DNA of 12,724 nucleotides from Planctomycetota bacterium (lineage in GTDB: Bacteria; Planctomycetota; Planctomycetia; Pirellulales; Pirellulaceae), in contig JAJDEH010000313.1 in the NCBI GenBank assembly GCA_029259935.1, positions 1-12,724 of the forward strand, read 5' to 3'. The notes beneath the pieces were generated by a model. That model was not told the origin of the DNA. It worked only from the letters and a program-made list of their open reading frames with translations, and ran no database searches. How positions within the stretch are numbered: the first letter of the stretch is position 1; each line of letters starts with the position of its first letter. The translations under genes were made by a program, and so were the position numbers. This document shows positions 7,016 through 12,724 of this stretch, in pieces.

Positions 7016-7975
7016 GAGGTAATCTGGAATCGGGCGATGACGGGCGTAGGTTTCAGGGAAGGGCGTTAATAGGGGGCGGCCATTGACAATGCCGACCATC
7101 ACTCCGGTAGATCCGTCGGCGACGGATCGAACGGCGGCGTATCCCAAATGGCTTCCCAAGATGCGGTCTTCCGGCGTTGGATTTCCACCACGTTGCAGAT
7201 GTCCCAGCACCACGATCCGGGTCGAATAGGGACAGTTTGCCGCTAACAGTTGTTCGTTCAGTGTCTGGGCACCGCCTCCTTCGTCACCCTCGGCCACGAT
7301 CATGATCGCCGAGTGCTTGCCCCGCTGTCTCACCTTGTGAACGTGCTCGATGATCTGCTGGATGTCGGTCGACGTTTCGGGCACGCAAACCACTTCGGCC
7401 CCCGTTGCCAGCGCCGTATGGACGGCAATGTAACCGCTGTGGCGGCCCATGACTTCGACCAGAAACATTCTCTCGTGGCTTTCCGCCGTGTCGCGCAGCT
7501 TGTCGACCCCTTCGACCGCTGTTTGGACCGCGGTGGAAAACCCAATCGTGTAATCGGTTCCCTGCAAGTCGTTGTCGATCGTACCGGGACAGCCGACGAT
7601 TTGGCCGCTCCAATGATTGGCCAAGGCCACCGCGCCCCGAAAGGTGCCGTCTCCGCCGATGGGAATTAGCGCGTCGATGGCCAAGCGGTTGAGTACTTCC
7701 GCCGCTTTTCGCAATCCATCTTCGGCGCGAAACTCGTCGCTCCGGCTACTGCGCAGAAATGCGCCGCCGGACTGCGACCAGTGAAACACGGACTGCATCG
7801 TCATGCGCGGCTCGCCCGCGGTATTGTGAAAGAGGTCTTCCTTCAACAGCCCCGCGTAACCGCGTTGAATGCCCACGACGTCATGTCCTTCGGTAACTGC
7901 CGTGCGAACGACCGCTCGAACACAGGCGTTCATTCCGGGCGCGTCACCGCCGCTGCACAGCACTGCAATTCTCAT
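6986..7975 (-). CDS. pfkA: ATP-dependent 6-phosphofructokinase
   Basis: Phosphorylates fructose 6-phosphate to fructose 1,6-bisphosphate in glycolysis. The 329-residue protein carries the full family set: LCSGGDAPGMN (6-16), GGDGT (107-111), PGTIDND (130-136, catalytic base Asp134), TIGFSTA (143-149), MGRHSGYIA (176-184) and LGHLQRGGNPTPEDRIL (257-273). Gly110 and Gly131 correspond to E. coli Gly104 and Gly124; PPi-dependent enzymes usually have Asp and Lys there, so ATP is the expected donor. ATG 7975 is chosen because the fold begins directly at MRIAVL and AGAGAGG-like purines lie seven bases upstream; an in-frame start 11 codons earlier has no support. It is downstream of the SDR gene on the same strand with a 113-bp gap containing a perfect TATAAT. 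Its 3' end overlaps the convergent oxidoreductase gene. Confidence 0.94.
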   Translation of the reverse strand: MRIAVLCSGGDAPGMNACVRAVVRTAVTEGHDVVGIQRGYAGLLKEDLFHNTAGEPRMTMQSVFHWSQSGGAFLRSSRSDEFRAEDGLRKAAEVLNRLAIDALIPIGGDGTFRGAVALANHWSGQIVGCPGTIDNDLQGTDYTIGFSTAVQTAVEGVDKLRDTAESHERMFLVEVMGRHSGYIAVHTALATGAEVVCVPETSTDIQQIIEHVHKVRQRGKHSAIMIVAEGDEGGGAQTLNEQLLAANCPYSTRIVVLGHLQRGGNPTPEDRILGSHLGYAAVRSVADGSTGVMVGIVNGRPLLTPFPETYARHRPIPDYLLNLVASFER

Positions 7976-8027
7976 CTGCCGGCCTCTCTTCAATTCAATT
8001 GCGAACAAGCGCGGGCTAACCGCCGCA

Positions 8028-8033
8028 ATTATA
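8028..8033 (-). promoter_or_regulatory. Candidate -10 element (TATAAT) for pfkA
   Basis: A perfect TATAAT on the minus strand would place transcription start about 45-50 bases before the pfkA ATG. No good -35 is seen at 16-18 bases. A 7-bp inverted repeat (AATTGCG at 7997-8003, CGCAATT at 8024-8030) overlaps it and could be an operator or a 5'-UTR hairpin. Confidence 0.35.
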
Positions 8034-8088
8034 ACGCAGTTCGTTCAAATGGCAGCCGGGTCGCGTCGTCGTGTGGTTTCCAAGCGGA

Positions 8089-8904
8089 CTAGCCGCCGTC
8101 TTCGAATCCCGGATAAAGCGTCATGCCGCCGTCAACAAAGATACTGGTGCCATGAATATAGTCGGCTTGGTCGGAAGCCAGCCACGCGGCGACTTGGGCG
8201 ATATCCCGCGGCTCGCCGATTCTCTGGTAAGGAATCAAGGTCATCAGATCGTCATGCGCTGCCTGAGTTTCCCACGCCTCGCGATTGATCGGTGTGCGGA
8301 TGGCACCCGGCGAGATGCTGTTGACGCGAATACGATGCGCAGCCACTTCCTGAGCGATGCTCTTCATGAGCAGCATGACGCCCCCTTTGGATGCGGCATA
8401 GTTGACATGTCCGGCCCAAGGAATCACTTCGTGAACCGAACTGATACAGATGACTTTGCCGGCAGCGCGCGACACGCTCTCCACCACTCCACGGCGTTTG
8501 AACTCACGAACCGCTTCGCGCGCGCACAGAAACTGCCCCGTCAAATTGACGCCGATCACTTTGTTCCATTGTTCCAACGTCATATCCTCCAGCGACGCGT
8601 CACGTTGCAAGCCGGCGTTGTTGATCAAGAGATCGATCGTGCCGAAATCGCCGAGCATTCTCTCGAACATGGCCAGCACTTGGTCTTCTTGCGAAACGTC
8701 CGCTTGAAAGACGGTCGCCCGTCGTCCGCCGCTTTCGATTTGAGCCGCCACTTCTTGGGCACCCGACTCGTTCGACGCATAGTTGACCAAAACATCCGCG
8801 CCGGCTTCCGCCAGCCCGATGGCGATGGCCCGGCCGATGCCGGAACTTGCGCCGGTCACGAGTGCTTTTTGCCCTTTGAGTAGCTGGCTGGAAATTGGAG
8901 GCAT
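8089..8904 (-). CDS. Short-chain dehydrogenase, glucose 1-dehydrogenase-type
   Basis: A 271-residue classical SDR. It has cofactor-binding TGASSGIG (17-24), ADVS (68-71), NNAG (95-98), and the catalytic tetrad Asn120 (VNLTGQFL), Ser156 (ISSVHEVIPW), Tyr169 and Lys173 (NYAASKGG). The stretch ISSVHEVIPW, SPGAIRTPIN and the terminal FVDGGMTLYPGF closely match the Bacillus glucose 1-dehydrogenase subfamily, which oxidises beta-D-glucose to glucono-1,5-lactone using NAD(P). Ser-Tyr spacing (13) equals that of the Bacillus enzyme. ATG 8904 has only a weak AGAAGAA site upstream. It lies 113 bp upstream of pfkA on the same strand, possibly within a sugar-metabolism unit. Substrate is inferred; SDRs are promiscuous and many planctomycete members are untested. 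Confidence 0.9.
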   Translation of the reverse strand: MPPISSQLLKGQKALVTGASSGIGRAIAIGLAEAGADVLVNYASNESGAQEVAAQIESGGRRATVFQADVSQEDQVLAMFERMLGDFGTIDLLINNAGLQRDASLEDMTLEQWNKVIGVNLTGQFLCAREAVREFKRRGVVESVSRAAGKVICISSVHEVIPWAGHVNYAASKGGVMLLMKSIAQEVAAHRIRVNSISPGAIRTPINREAWETQAAHDDLMTLIPYQRIGEPRDIAQVAAWLASDQADYIHGTSIFVDGGMTLYPGFEDGG

Positions 8905-8931
8905 TGTGTGTTCTTCTGGGGGAAATGGGCC

Positions 8932-8959
8932 AGTTTAGTCCGGCTTGTGTGGTTGTAAA
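8932..8959 (-). promoter_or_regulatory. Candidate sigma70-like promoter for the SDR gene
   Basis: On the minus strand TTTACA (8959-8954) and TAAACT (8937-8932) are separated by 16 bases, placing transcription start about 20 bases before ATG 8904. Matches to consensus are partial and no regulator is identified. Confidence 0.25.
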
Positions 8960-9050
8960 GCGGCGCAATGAGAAGCGGTGGCCCCTCTTTGGGGTGGGTT
9001 GGTACTGACGAATCGAAGCGACTTGCTGCGGGTATTGCGAAGTGGTTTGA

Positions 9051-9075
9051 ATTATTGGAAGAAGTTTCCAATAAT
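9051..9075. promoter_or_regulatory. 10-bp-arm palindrome, candidate operator
   Basis: ATTATTGGAA, a 5-nt spacer, then its perfect reverse complement TTCCAATAAT. It sits near the middle of the 297-bp gap between the divergent SDR gene and the small membrane-protein gene, about 147 and 126 bp from their starts. The symmetry and AT-rich composition look like a dimeric regulator site. A terminator is unlikely because no gene ends nearby. Confidence 0.45.
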
Positions 9076-9187
9076 CCAAGTAAATCAGCGAATTGACTTG
9101 TTGTAGCGGCAATCTCCTCTCCCGACGCCGCCTCGGGAAGAGCGGGTTCCCTATCGCCACACCCAACCCTGGCAAAAACCATTTCAC

Positions 9188-9192
9188 GAGGA
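9188..9192 (+). promoter_or_regulatory. Shine-Dalgarno (GAGGA) for the small membrane protein
   Basis: GAGGA with a 9-nt spacer to ATG 9202. It supports translation of the 103-residue gene at this start. Confidence 0.55.
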
Positions 9193-9201
9193 ACACGGAA
9201 C

Positions 9202-9513
9202 ATGTTTGGCAAATCAGAATGGTTCACAAGGGTCTTTCATTGGGGTCTAGTTCCGAATTCGCGTCAGGGCTGGATTTACGCAACTGTCTGGGCAGGAGTG
9301 GTCACGCTGCCGGCCTTGCTCCTGTGGTGGCAGCGCGGGACGCTCGCGGCCGTGGTGTGGCTTGTCGCTTCCGTGTTGTTGGCCGTATGGGAAGGACGCA
9401 GCCTGTTGGCTTCGATGGAATCGGCCGAGCGTAAAAACTTGTTCTTCATCGGCGAGGAAGACGGCGATTCAAAAGTTGCCACCCGCAACTTTGACCTGCA
9501 CGTGCGCGATTAG
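9202..9513 (+). CDS. Small two-helix membrane protein of unknown function
   Basis: A 103-residue protein I do not recognise. The N-terminus is amphipathic and Trp/Phe-rich (KSEWFTRVFHWGLVP), followed by two adjacent hydrophobic segments: about 26-43 (IYATVWAGVVTLPALLLWW) and about 47-65 (LAAVVWLVASVLLAVWEGR). The C-terminal 35 residues are soluble, charged and presumably cytoplasmic, containing FFIGEEDGD and ending FDLHVRD. A GAGGA site nine bases upstream supports the ATG. It is divergent from the SDR gene and stands alone: the next 700 bp hold a repeat and no intact gene. Codon-position composition matches neighbouring real genes, and the two-helix hairpin argues against a chance reading frame. 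Function is unknown. Confidence 0.7.
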   Translation: MFGKSEWFTRVFHWGLVPNSRQGWIYATVWAGVVTLPALLLWWQRGTLAAVVWLVASVLLAVWEGRSLLASMESAERKNLFFIGEEDGDSKVATRNFDLHVRD

Positions 9514-9544
9514 GTCGCTGATCGCTGCTGCGCAATCGATTGAG

Positions 9545-9677
9545 CCTAGTGCTTTGTGACGGCTAAGATTTCGGGTGCCACTGGCTCTGCCAGTGCAGTT
9601 GGACCTTGTTCTCGTTACCTGCACTGGTAGAGCCAGTGGCACACAACCCTAATTCCTAGCCGTCACAAAGCACTAGG
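9545..9677. mobile_element. MITE/REP-like nested inverted-repeat element
   Basis: Outer arms 9545-9565 and 9657-9677 are perfect 21-bp inverted repeats. Inner arms 9575-9598 and 9619-9642 match over 24 bp with one difference, which is a G-T wobble (9589 with 9628) in the plus-strand transcript. The central loop is 20 nt. Each inner arm is itself near-palindromic (CACTGGC TCT GCCAGTG on the left), so the element can fold as one long hairpin or as two small ones. The outermost bases form CTAG, itself a palindrome, so a target-site duplication cannot be told from the arm ends. No transposase is encoded. It fits a non-autonomous miniature element or a REP/BIME-like repeat. Copy number cannot be judged from one window. 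Confidence 0.7.
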
Positions 9678-9679
9678 GC

Positions 9680-9958
9680 CGGATTTGGATTCCGCCCTGC
9701 GCGGCCATCGAAACATGCCGTCATTTTTGCTCTTGCGACGTGGTCGATCTATTCGGTTTGGGCGCACGACATCTTTTTATATTTTGTGCGCGCGCGTGGC
9801 GCGATCTCAACAACAACCCGAAGGTCTCGTTTTACGTTGTCGACGTCACGTCTCGAAATATCCTGCCGACAAACTTCTCCAGGTGGCTTGAATCTGATCG
9901 GAAGCTGCCCAGGTTGATGTCGCAAGGCCATCCAAGGCTCAGGCAAATCCACCCATGA
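9680..9958 (+). pseudogene. Probable frameshifted gene remnant
   Basis: Two plausible protein pieces are read in different frames. One frame gives a hydrophobic segment (AVIFALATWSIYSVWAHDIF) from about 9714. The frame ending at the TGA at 9956-9958 gives a well-formed soluble segment (RAWRDLNNNPKVSFYVVD, then RNILPTNFSRWL). They meet in a GC-dinucleotide run at 9787-9797 (TGCGCGCGCG); removing one CG would join them as HDIFLYFVRAWRDLNNN. No good start codon with a ribosome-binding site is seen, and the left end abuts the inverted-repeat element. I do not recognise a family. It could instead be non-coding sequence with a chance open frame, or a sequencing slip in the repeat. Confidence 0.35.
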
Positions 9959-10229
9959 TTTGACGCAACCTAAGCAAGCGACGTTCAACATTCGATATCG
10001 GCCACATTGGCATGGTTACGGCGAAGATGACCAATCGCCGGCCAGTCCCCTCTCGCGGAGTGGCGTGCCACTCTGTGGAGTGTATTCGCGTACCTTTTTT
10101 GGATTCAGCTCCAAAACTTGCGATCGATAGTGGTAGACGGAATCTAATGCCCGAGCGTGTGGTCACCATCTACTCTAAGCCGATAGCGTAGGCCACTCTC
10201 CAAGGCAACTTGTTCAACACCACGAGATC

Positions 10230-10234
10230 GGAGG
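10230..10234 (+). promoter_or_regulatory. Consensus Shine-Dalgarno (GGAGG)
   Basis: GGAGG with a 7-nt spacer to ATG 10242, the best-matching ribosome-binding site in the window. It is the main support that the unrecognised downstream gene is translated from this ATG. Confidence 0.75.
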
Positions 10235-10241
10235 CCACGCA

Positions 10242-10985
10242 ATGTCGTCGTCGCACTTTTGCCCGCAATCTCTTTACACACAGTTCGGCAACGAATGGAC
10301 TTACTGCGGAGACTTCTTCGATAGCCAATTCGGCGAGGAATGTTTTGAAGCACTAATGTCTTCCAACCGTCCTCATACCACGGGTGGGACATGCACTTCC
10401 GACCCCGGCACCTGTAACGATCCCATCAACCTGTCACTTCTTGATATCGTGGATTCGTTTTCAAGATGTTGGGTTAAAATCGGTCCCGTAGCCAAACCCG
10501 AGCAACAGGTCAAATTCTCGCGGGACCCAGACCATCGGCTCAAGAAGTTTGCCCTACGACGAAAACCTCATGGCCGACCCGGGGAGGGCGAACATCCGAA
10601 CAAGACGGTGGCCAAAGACTGGGGCAACTTTCGAGTTCCCCATCCTTCCGTTGCATTCAAGGATGCAGGAGGCAAGGTCAATCGATGCGACCGATGGTTC
10701 GTGATCAACCACGAGGGAACGGACTACTACTTTCGAGTTGTCCGGATTGTTGGCGCCAATTCGCCAGGTACCCAGCCGTTGCTGATTGGATATCAAATGC
10801 AACGTCGGGGCCACAAGATGCATAAGTTGCCCGACGGCACCTTCAGAAACTTCATGCCCGGACCGGATAAAGGGGATAGCCACTACATCCATCGCGTCCA
10901 AATTGAATCCGGACTCACGAAAATCGGCGACCCCATATGGGAGCACTGCGTCTTGGTGTCGAAGAACCCGATCGTGGATGCGTAG
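10242..10985 (+). CDS. Cysteine-containing protein of unknown function
   Basis: A 247-residue protein I cannot assign to a family. The N-terminal 80 residues carry six cysteines (7, 22, 34, 51, 58, 76), including CTSDPGTC (51-58), which might bind metal or form disulphides. There is no signal peptide or membrane helix, so a cytoplasmic location is expected. The middle is basic and Pro/Gly-rich (KKFALRRKPHGRPGEGEHPN). The C-terminal half looks beta-rich and globular (NRCDRWFVINHEGTDYYFRVVRIVG, then LLIGYQMQRRG and SHYIHRVQIESG). A consensus GGAGG site fixes the start. It lies between a repeat-laden gap and the convergent kinase gene, only 15 bp from that gene's stop, and its codon choice looks less GC-biased than the core genes. 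This suggests an accessory or recently acquired gene. No function is proposed. Confidence 0.72.
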   Translation: MSSSHFCPQSLYTQFGNEWTYCGDFFDSQFGEECFEALMSSNRPHTTGGTCTSDPGTCNDPINLSLLDIVDSFSRCWVKIGPVAKPEQQVKFSRDPDHRLKKFALRRKPHGRPGEGEHPNKTVAKDWGNFRVPHPSVAFKDAGGKVNRCDRWFVINHEGTDYYFRVVRIVGANSPGTQPLLIGYQMQRRGHKMHKLPDGTFRNFMPGPDKGDSHYIHRVQIESGLTKIGDPIWEHCVLVSKNPIVDA

Positions 10986-11000
10986 AGCGGCGTTATCCCA

Positions 11001-12724
11001 CTACGGCAGGGATTTTACACAGCGAAAGCCGATCGCCCGATTACGGCTGGTTATTGGTTCGCCTGTGCGCGTGCAAAGCGGCCCCTTTTGCCATTGGATT
11101 GGTCCAGGGGAGTTTTGCAATAACAACCGAGGCGCGCCAAATATCACGCTGCCACGAGAGTATTTTTCAATATACTCTTTTGCCAATCGCTTATTCCTAT
11201 AACCATGGGGATCATTGTCGTCGTTCATTTGCTCGGGAGCCAGGGCCGCATAGGGATAGGGGCGAGTAACGGTCCACTCTCCCACGTTGCTGAACAGGTT
11301 GTGAACAGGACGGTCCCAACGATAGGTTTGATCAAATTCGGGACGGCCCACGACATCCAACGGCCAGTCGTCAACATGGTCGGGTTTTGCTCCCCAAGGA
11401 AATCTGGATTCGCCCCCGTTGGTTGCCACCCACAACAATTCGAATTCCGTGGGCAGACGCTTTCCGACTCTTTCAGCGTAGGACAGTGCCCCGTTGTAGG
11501 TCACGAACGAGCAGGGTGCCTTGTCTCCCATCCGCGCGACACGCTCTTCTAGTGCTTCGGGAACAGAGCCAAAAACAGCTTTCCAATCGCCCCACGTCAC
11601 CTCGTGGGGATCGATGAACAGGTCCGGCACTTTCTGTCGGTGAGGGCTGAGAGGATCGTCTTCGCCTTCGAGAGAATCAACCTGGCATCCAACCATGAAG
11701 GAACCACCCGGGATGGGCACCATCCCCTCTTTGACCTCCGCGTCGGCAAGGATGATCACTTTGCAGAGTTTGAACGAACCGTCCTCGTGCGACTGCCAAC
11801 GCAAGTGCGGATACAACGCGTTAGAACCCTCGGTGGCGGACTCCGGAACGTATCGCTCCACGACATGCGACCCATGGTCCGGCTTGACCACGGTAACCCG
11901 GTACCAGCCTGGAGGCAGGAGAAAATCAGCAATCGGCGTCGTGCCCGGCGGTCGCAATTCGGCGTCTTCGAGCGGGAGATAGGTGACGGCGTCTCGGGGC
12001 GTGAAGGTGACGCTTGCCCCGGGCGGCTCGGTCGTAATACTCACGAGAACGCGGGGATTTTGAATTTCTTCCAGTTCTCCCTCCAGCTTCCCCTTCTCTT
12101 GCTGAAGGCCTTTCGCAATGAGCCCAGAAAAGATGAACCCAACGATGGCGATCATGGCGAGAGTGCCAACCCCGGCGAGCGGCTTGTGCCGCTGAATCCA
12201 TTTGGTGCATCGTTTCAGCGTGGTGATGGGCCGCGACTTGATCGGCAGGCCTTGGCTAAATCGCCTCAGATCCTCGGCCAGTTCGCCCGCCGTCTGGAAT
12301 CGCCGATTCGGATCCTTGTGCATCGCGTGCTGGCAGATGGTTTCCAGGTCGCGGGGGATCTTCGGGTTGATGCGACGAAGAGGTGTGGGGTCGCGAGTGC
12401 GCACCTGATCCAGAAGCGGCATCTCCTTGCCGTCAAAGGGCACGGTTCCCGCCAGCATGCGGTACATGATCGTGCCCAGTGAGTAGATGTCGGATCTGGT
12501 GTCGACGCTTGCCGAGTTTCCTCCGGCCTGTTCCGGAGACATATAGTTTGGCGTGCCAATGATGTCTCCGGTCGTCGCGATGCGGTCGTCGGCCGAAAGC
12601 TGTTTCGCGAGGCCAAAATCGACGACCACGGGCCGGTTCTTTTCATCGAGGAGAATATTTGCCGGCTTTAAGTCTCGATGAATCAGACCCATTTCGTGGA
12701 CGTGCTGGATCGCGTCGGCGACCG
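11001..12724 (-). CDS. Ser/Thr protein kinase-PEGA-FGE-like fusion (N-terminus beyond window)
   Basis: Partial: the reading frame continues past the right edge (VADAIQHVHE precedes the Met at 12692), so the kinase N-lobe is missing. Numbering from that Met: catalytic loop HRDLKPAN (5-12), VDFGLAK (24-30), activation-segment end GTPNYMSPEQ (46-55), DIYSLG (68-73), RFQTAGELAEDL (131-142); a Hanks-type kinase with all visible catalytic residues. Then one transmembrane helix (about 172-194), a short coiled coil (QQEKGKLEGELEEIQ), a PEGA-like segment (about 214-275, ITTEPPGASVTF), and an FGE/sulfatase-modifying-factor-like domain (about 323-560: VPIPGGSFMVG, DLFIDPHEVTWGDW, GKRLPTEFEL, FPWG, NVGEWT, GFRCV). 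Extracytoplasmic sensor and cytoplasmic kinase are predicted. The usual RGGSW strand and reactive Cys pair near the FGE C-terminus are not evident, so a ligand-binding rather than catalytic role is likely. Such fusions are common in planctomycetes. Confidence 0.9.
   Translation of the reverse strand, partial: VADAIQHVHEMGLIHRDLKPANILLDEKNRPVVVDFGLAKQLSADDRIATTGDIIGTPNYMSPEQAGGNSASVDTRSDIYSLGTIMYRMLAGTVPFDGKEMPLLDQVRTRDPTPLRRINPKIPRDLETICQHAMHKDPNRRFQTAGELAEDLRRFSQGLPIKSRPITTLKRCTKWIQRHKPLAGVGTLAMIAIVGFIFSGLIAKGLQQEKGKLEGELEEIQNPRVLVSITTEPPGASVTFTPRDAVTYLPLEDAELRPPGTTPIADFLLPPGWYRVTVVKPDHGSHVVERYVPESATEGSNALYPHLRWQSHEDGSFKLCKVIILADAEVKEGMVPIPGGSFMVGCQVDSLEGEDDPLSPHRQKVPDLFIDPHEVTWGDWKAVFGSVPEALEERVARMGDKAPCSFVTYNGALSYAERVGKRLPTEFELLWVATNGGESRFPWGAKPDHVDDWPLDVVGRPEFDQTYRWDRPVHNLFSNVGEWTVTRPYPYAALAPEQMNDDNDPHGYRNKRLAKEYIEKYSRGSVIFGAPRLLLQNSPGPIQWQKGPLCTRTGEPITSRNRAIGFRCVKSLP

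Larger units (their letters stand above)
9514..10241. other. Gene-poor stretch with repeat and remnant
   Basis: About 730 bp without an intact gene. From left to right it contains the 133-bp inverted-repeat element, an adjoining open but apparently frameshifted coding remnant, and about 280 bp with no coding signal. The last part has one 7-bp-stem hairpin (GAGTGGC / GCCACTC, 10058-10073) and the leader of the downstream gene. No tRNA, CRISPR or transposase was seen. Confidence 0.6.

Noticed and set aside
8071..8883. A 270-codon plus-strand frame opposite the SDR gene
   Set aside because: It mirrors the SDR coding region, which has the complete catalytic tetrad; treated as a shadow.
9545..9677. 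CRISPR array or integron attachment site
   Set aside because: The repeats are inverted, not direct, with no spacers, and there is no integrase or cas gene in the window.
10118..10148. TTGCGA and TCTAAT as a promoter for the unrecognised gene
   Set aside because: The spacing is 19 bases and both boxes are imperfect; no better than chance.
11604..12482. A 292-codon plus-strand frame opposite the kinase fusion gene
   Set aside because: The opposite strand encodes clear kinase and FGE motifs; this frame lacks a ribosome-binding site and any recognisable motif.

Overview
The window most resembles chromosomal DNA of a planctomycete, probably a Pirellulales-like bacterium. The evidence is the gene content: a diderm lipid A module (OmpH/Skp-like chaperone, LpxC, LpxA, Gfo/Idh/MocA oxidoreductase), a membrane-anchored Ser/Thr kinase fused to a PEGA-like segment and a formylglycine-generating-enzyme-like domain, and proline-rich secreted or anchored proteins with no familiar relatives. 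This assignment is inferred from gene content and was not tested by any database search.

Layout. Positions 94-2042 (minus strand) hold a two-gene operon: a multi-pass UPF0104/lysylphosphatidylglycerol-synthase-TM-like protein, then a DPM1/GtrB-type polyprenyl-phosphate glycosyltransferase. Divergent from it at 2278-3309 is a signal-peptide-bearing, proline-rich, single-pass membrane protein of unknown function. Positions 3523-7015 (plus strand) form a tightly packed outer-membrane operon: ompH-like gene, lpxC (1-nt overlap), lpxA (3-nt gap), Gfo/Idh/MocA oxidoreductase (4-nt overlap). The oxidoreductase is a candidate GnnA, which would supply UDP-3-keto-GlcNAc for an amide-linked lipid A. No GnnB aminotransferase and no LpxB follow it here.

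Positions 6986-8904 (minus strand) carry an SDR of the glucose 1-dehydrogenase type followed by an ATP-type 6-phosphofructokinase. The phosphofructokinase 3' end overlaps the oxidoreductase 3' end tail to tail by 30 bp. A 103-residue two-helix membrane protein lies divergently at 9202-9513; the intergenic space before it contains a clean 10-bp-arm palindrome.

Positions 9514-10241 contain no intact gene. They hold a 133-bp nested inverted-repeat element (MITE/REP-like) and, directly beside it, what looks like a frameshifted gene remnant. After this come an unrecognised 247-residue protein with a strong ribosome-binding site (10242-10985) and, convergent to it, the kinase-PEGA-FGE fusion that runs off the right edge.

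The best-supported biology is outer-membrane and lipid A synthesis in the centre, flanked by carbohydrate metabolism. The least explained parts are the 9.5-11 kb accessory stretch, the pairing of LpxA with a GnnA-like enzyme lacking its aminotransferase partner, and the apparently degenerate FGE domain on the kinase.
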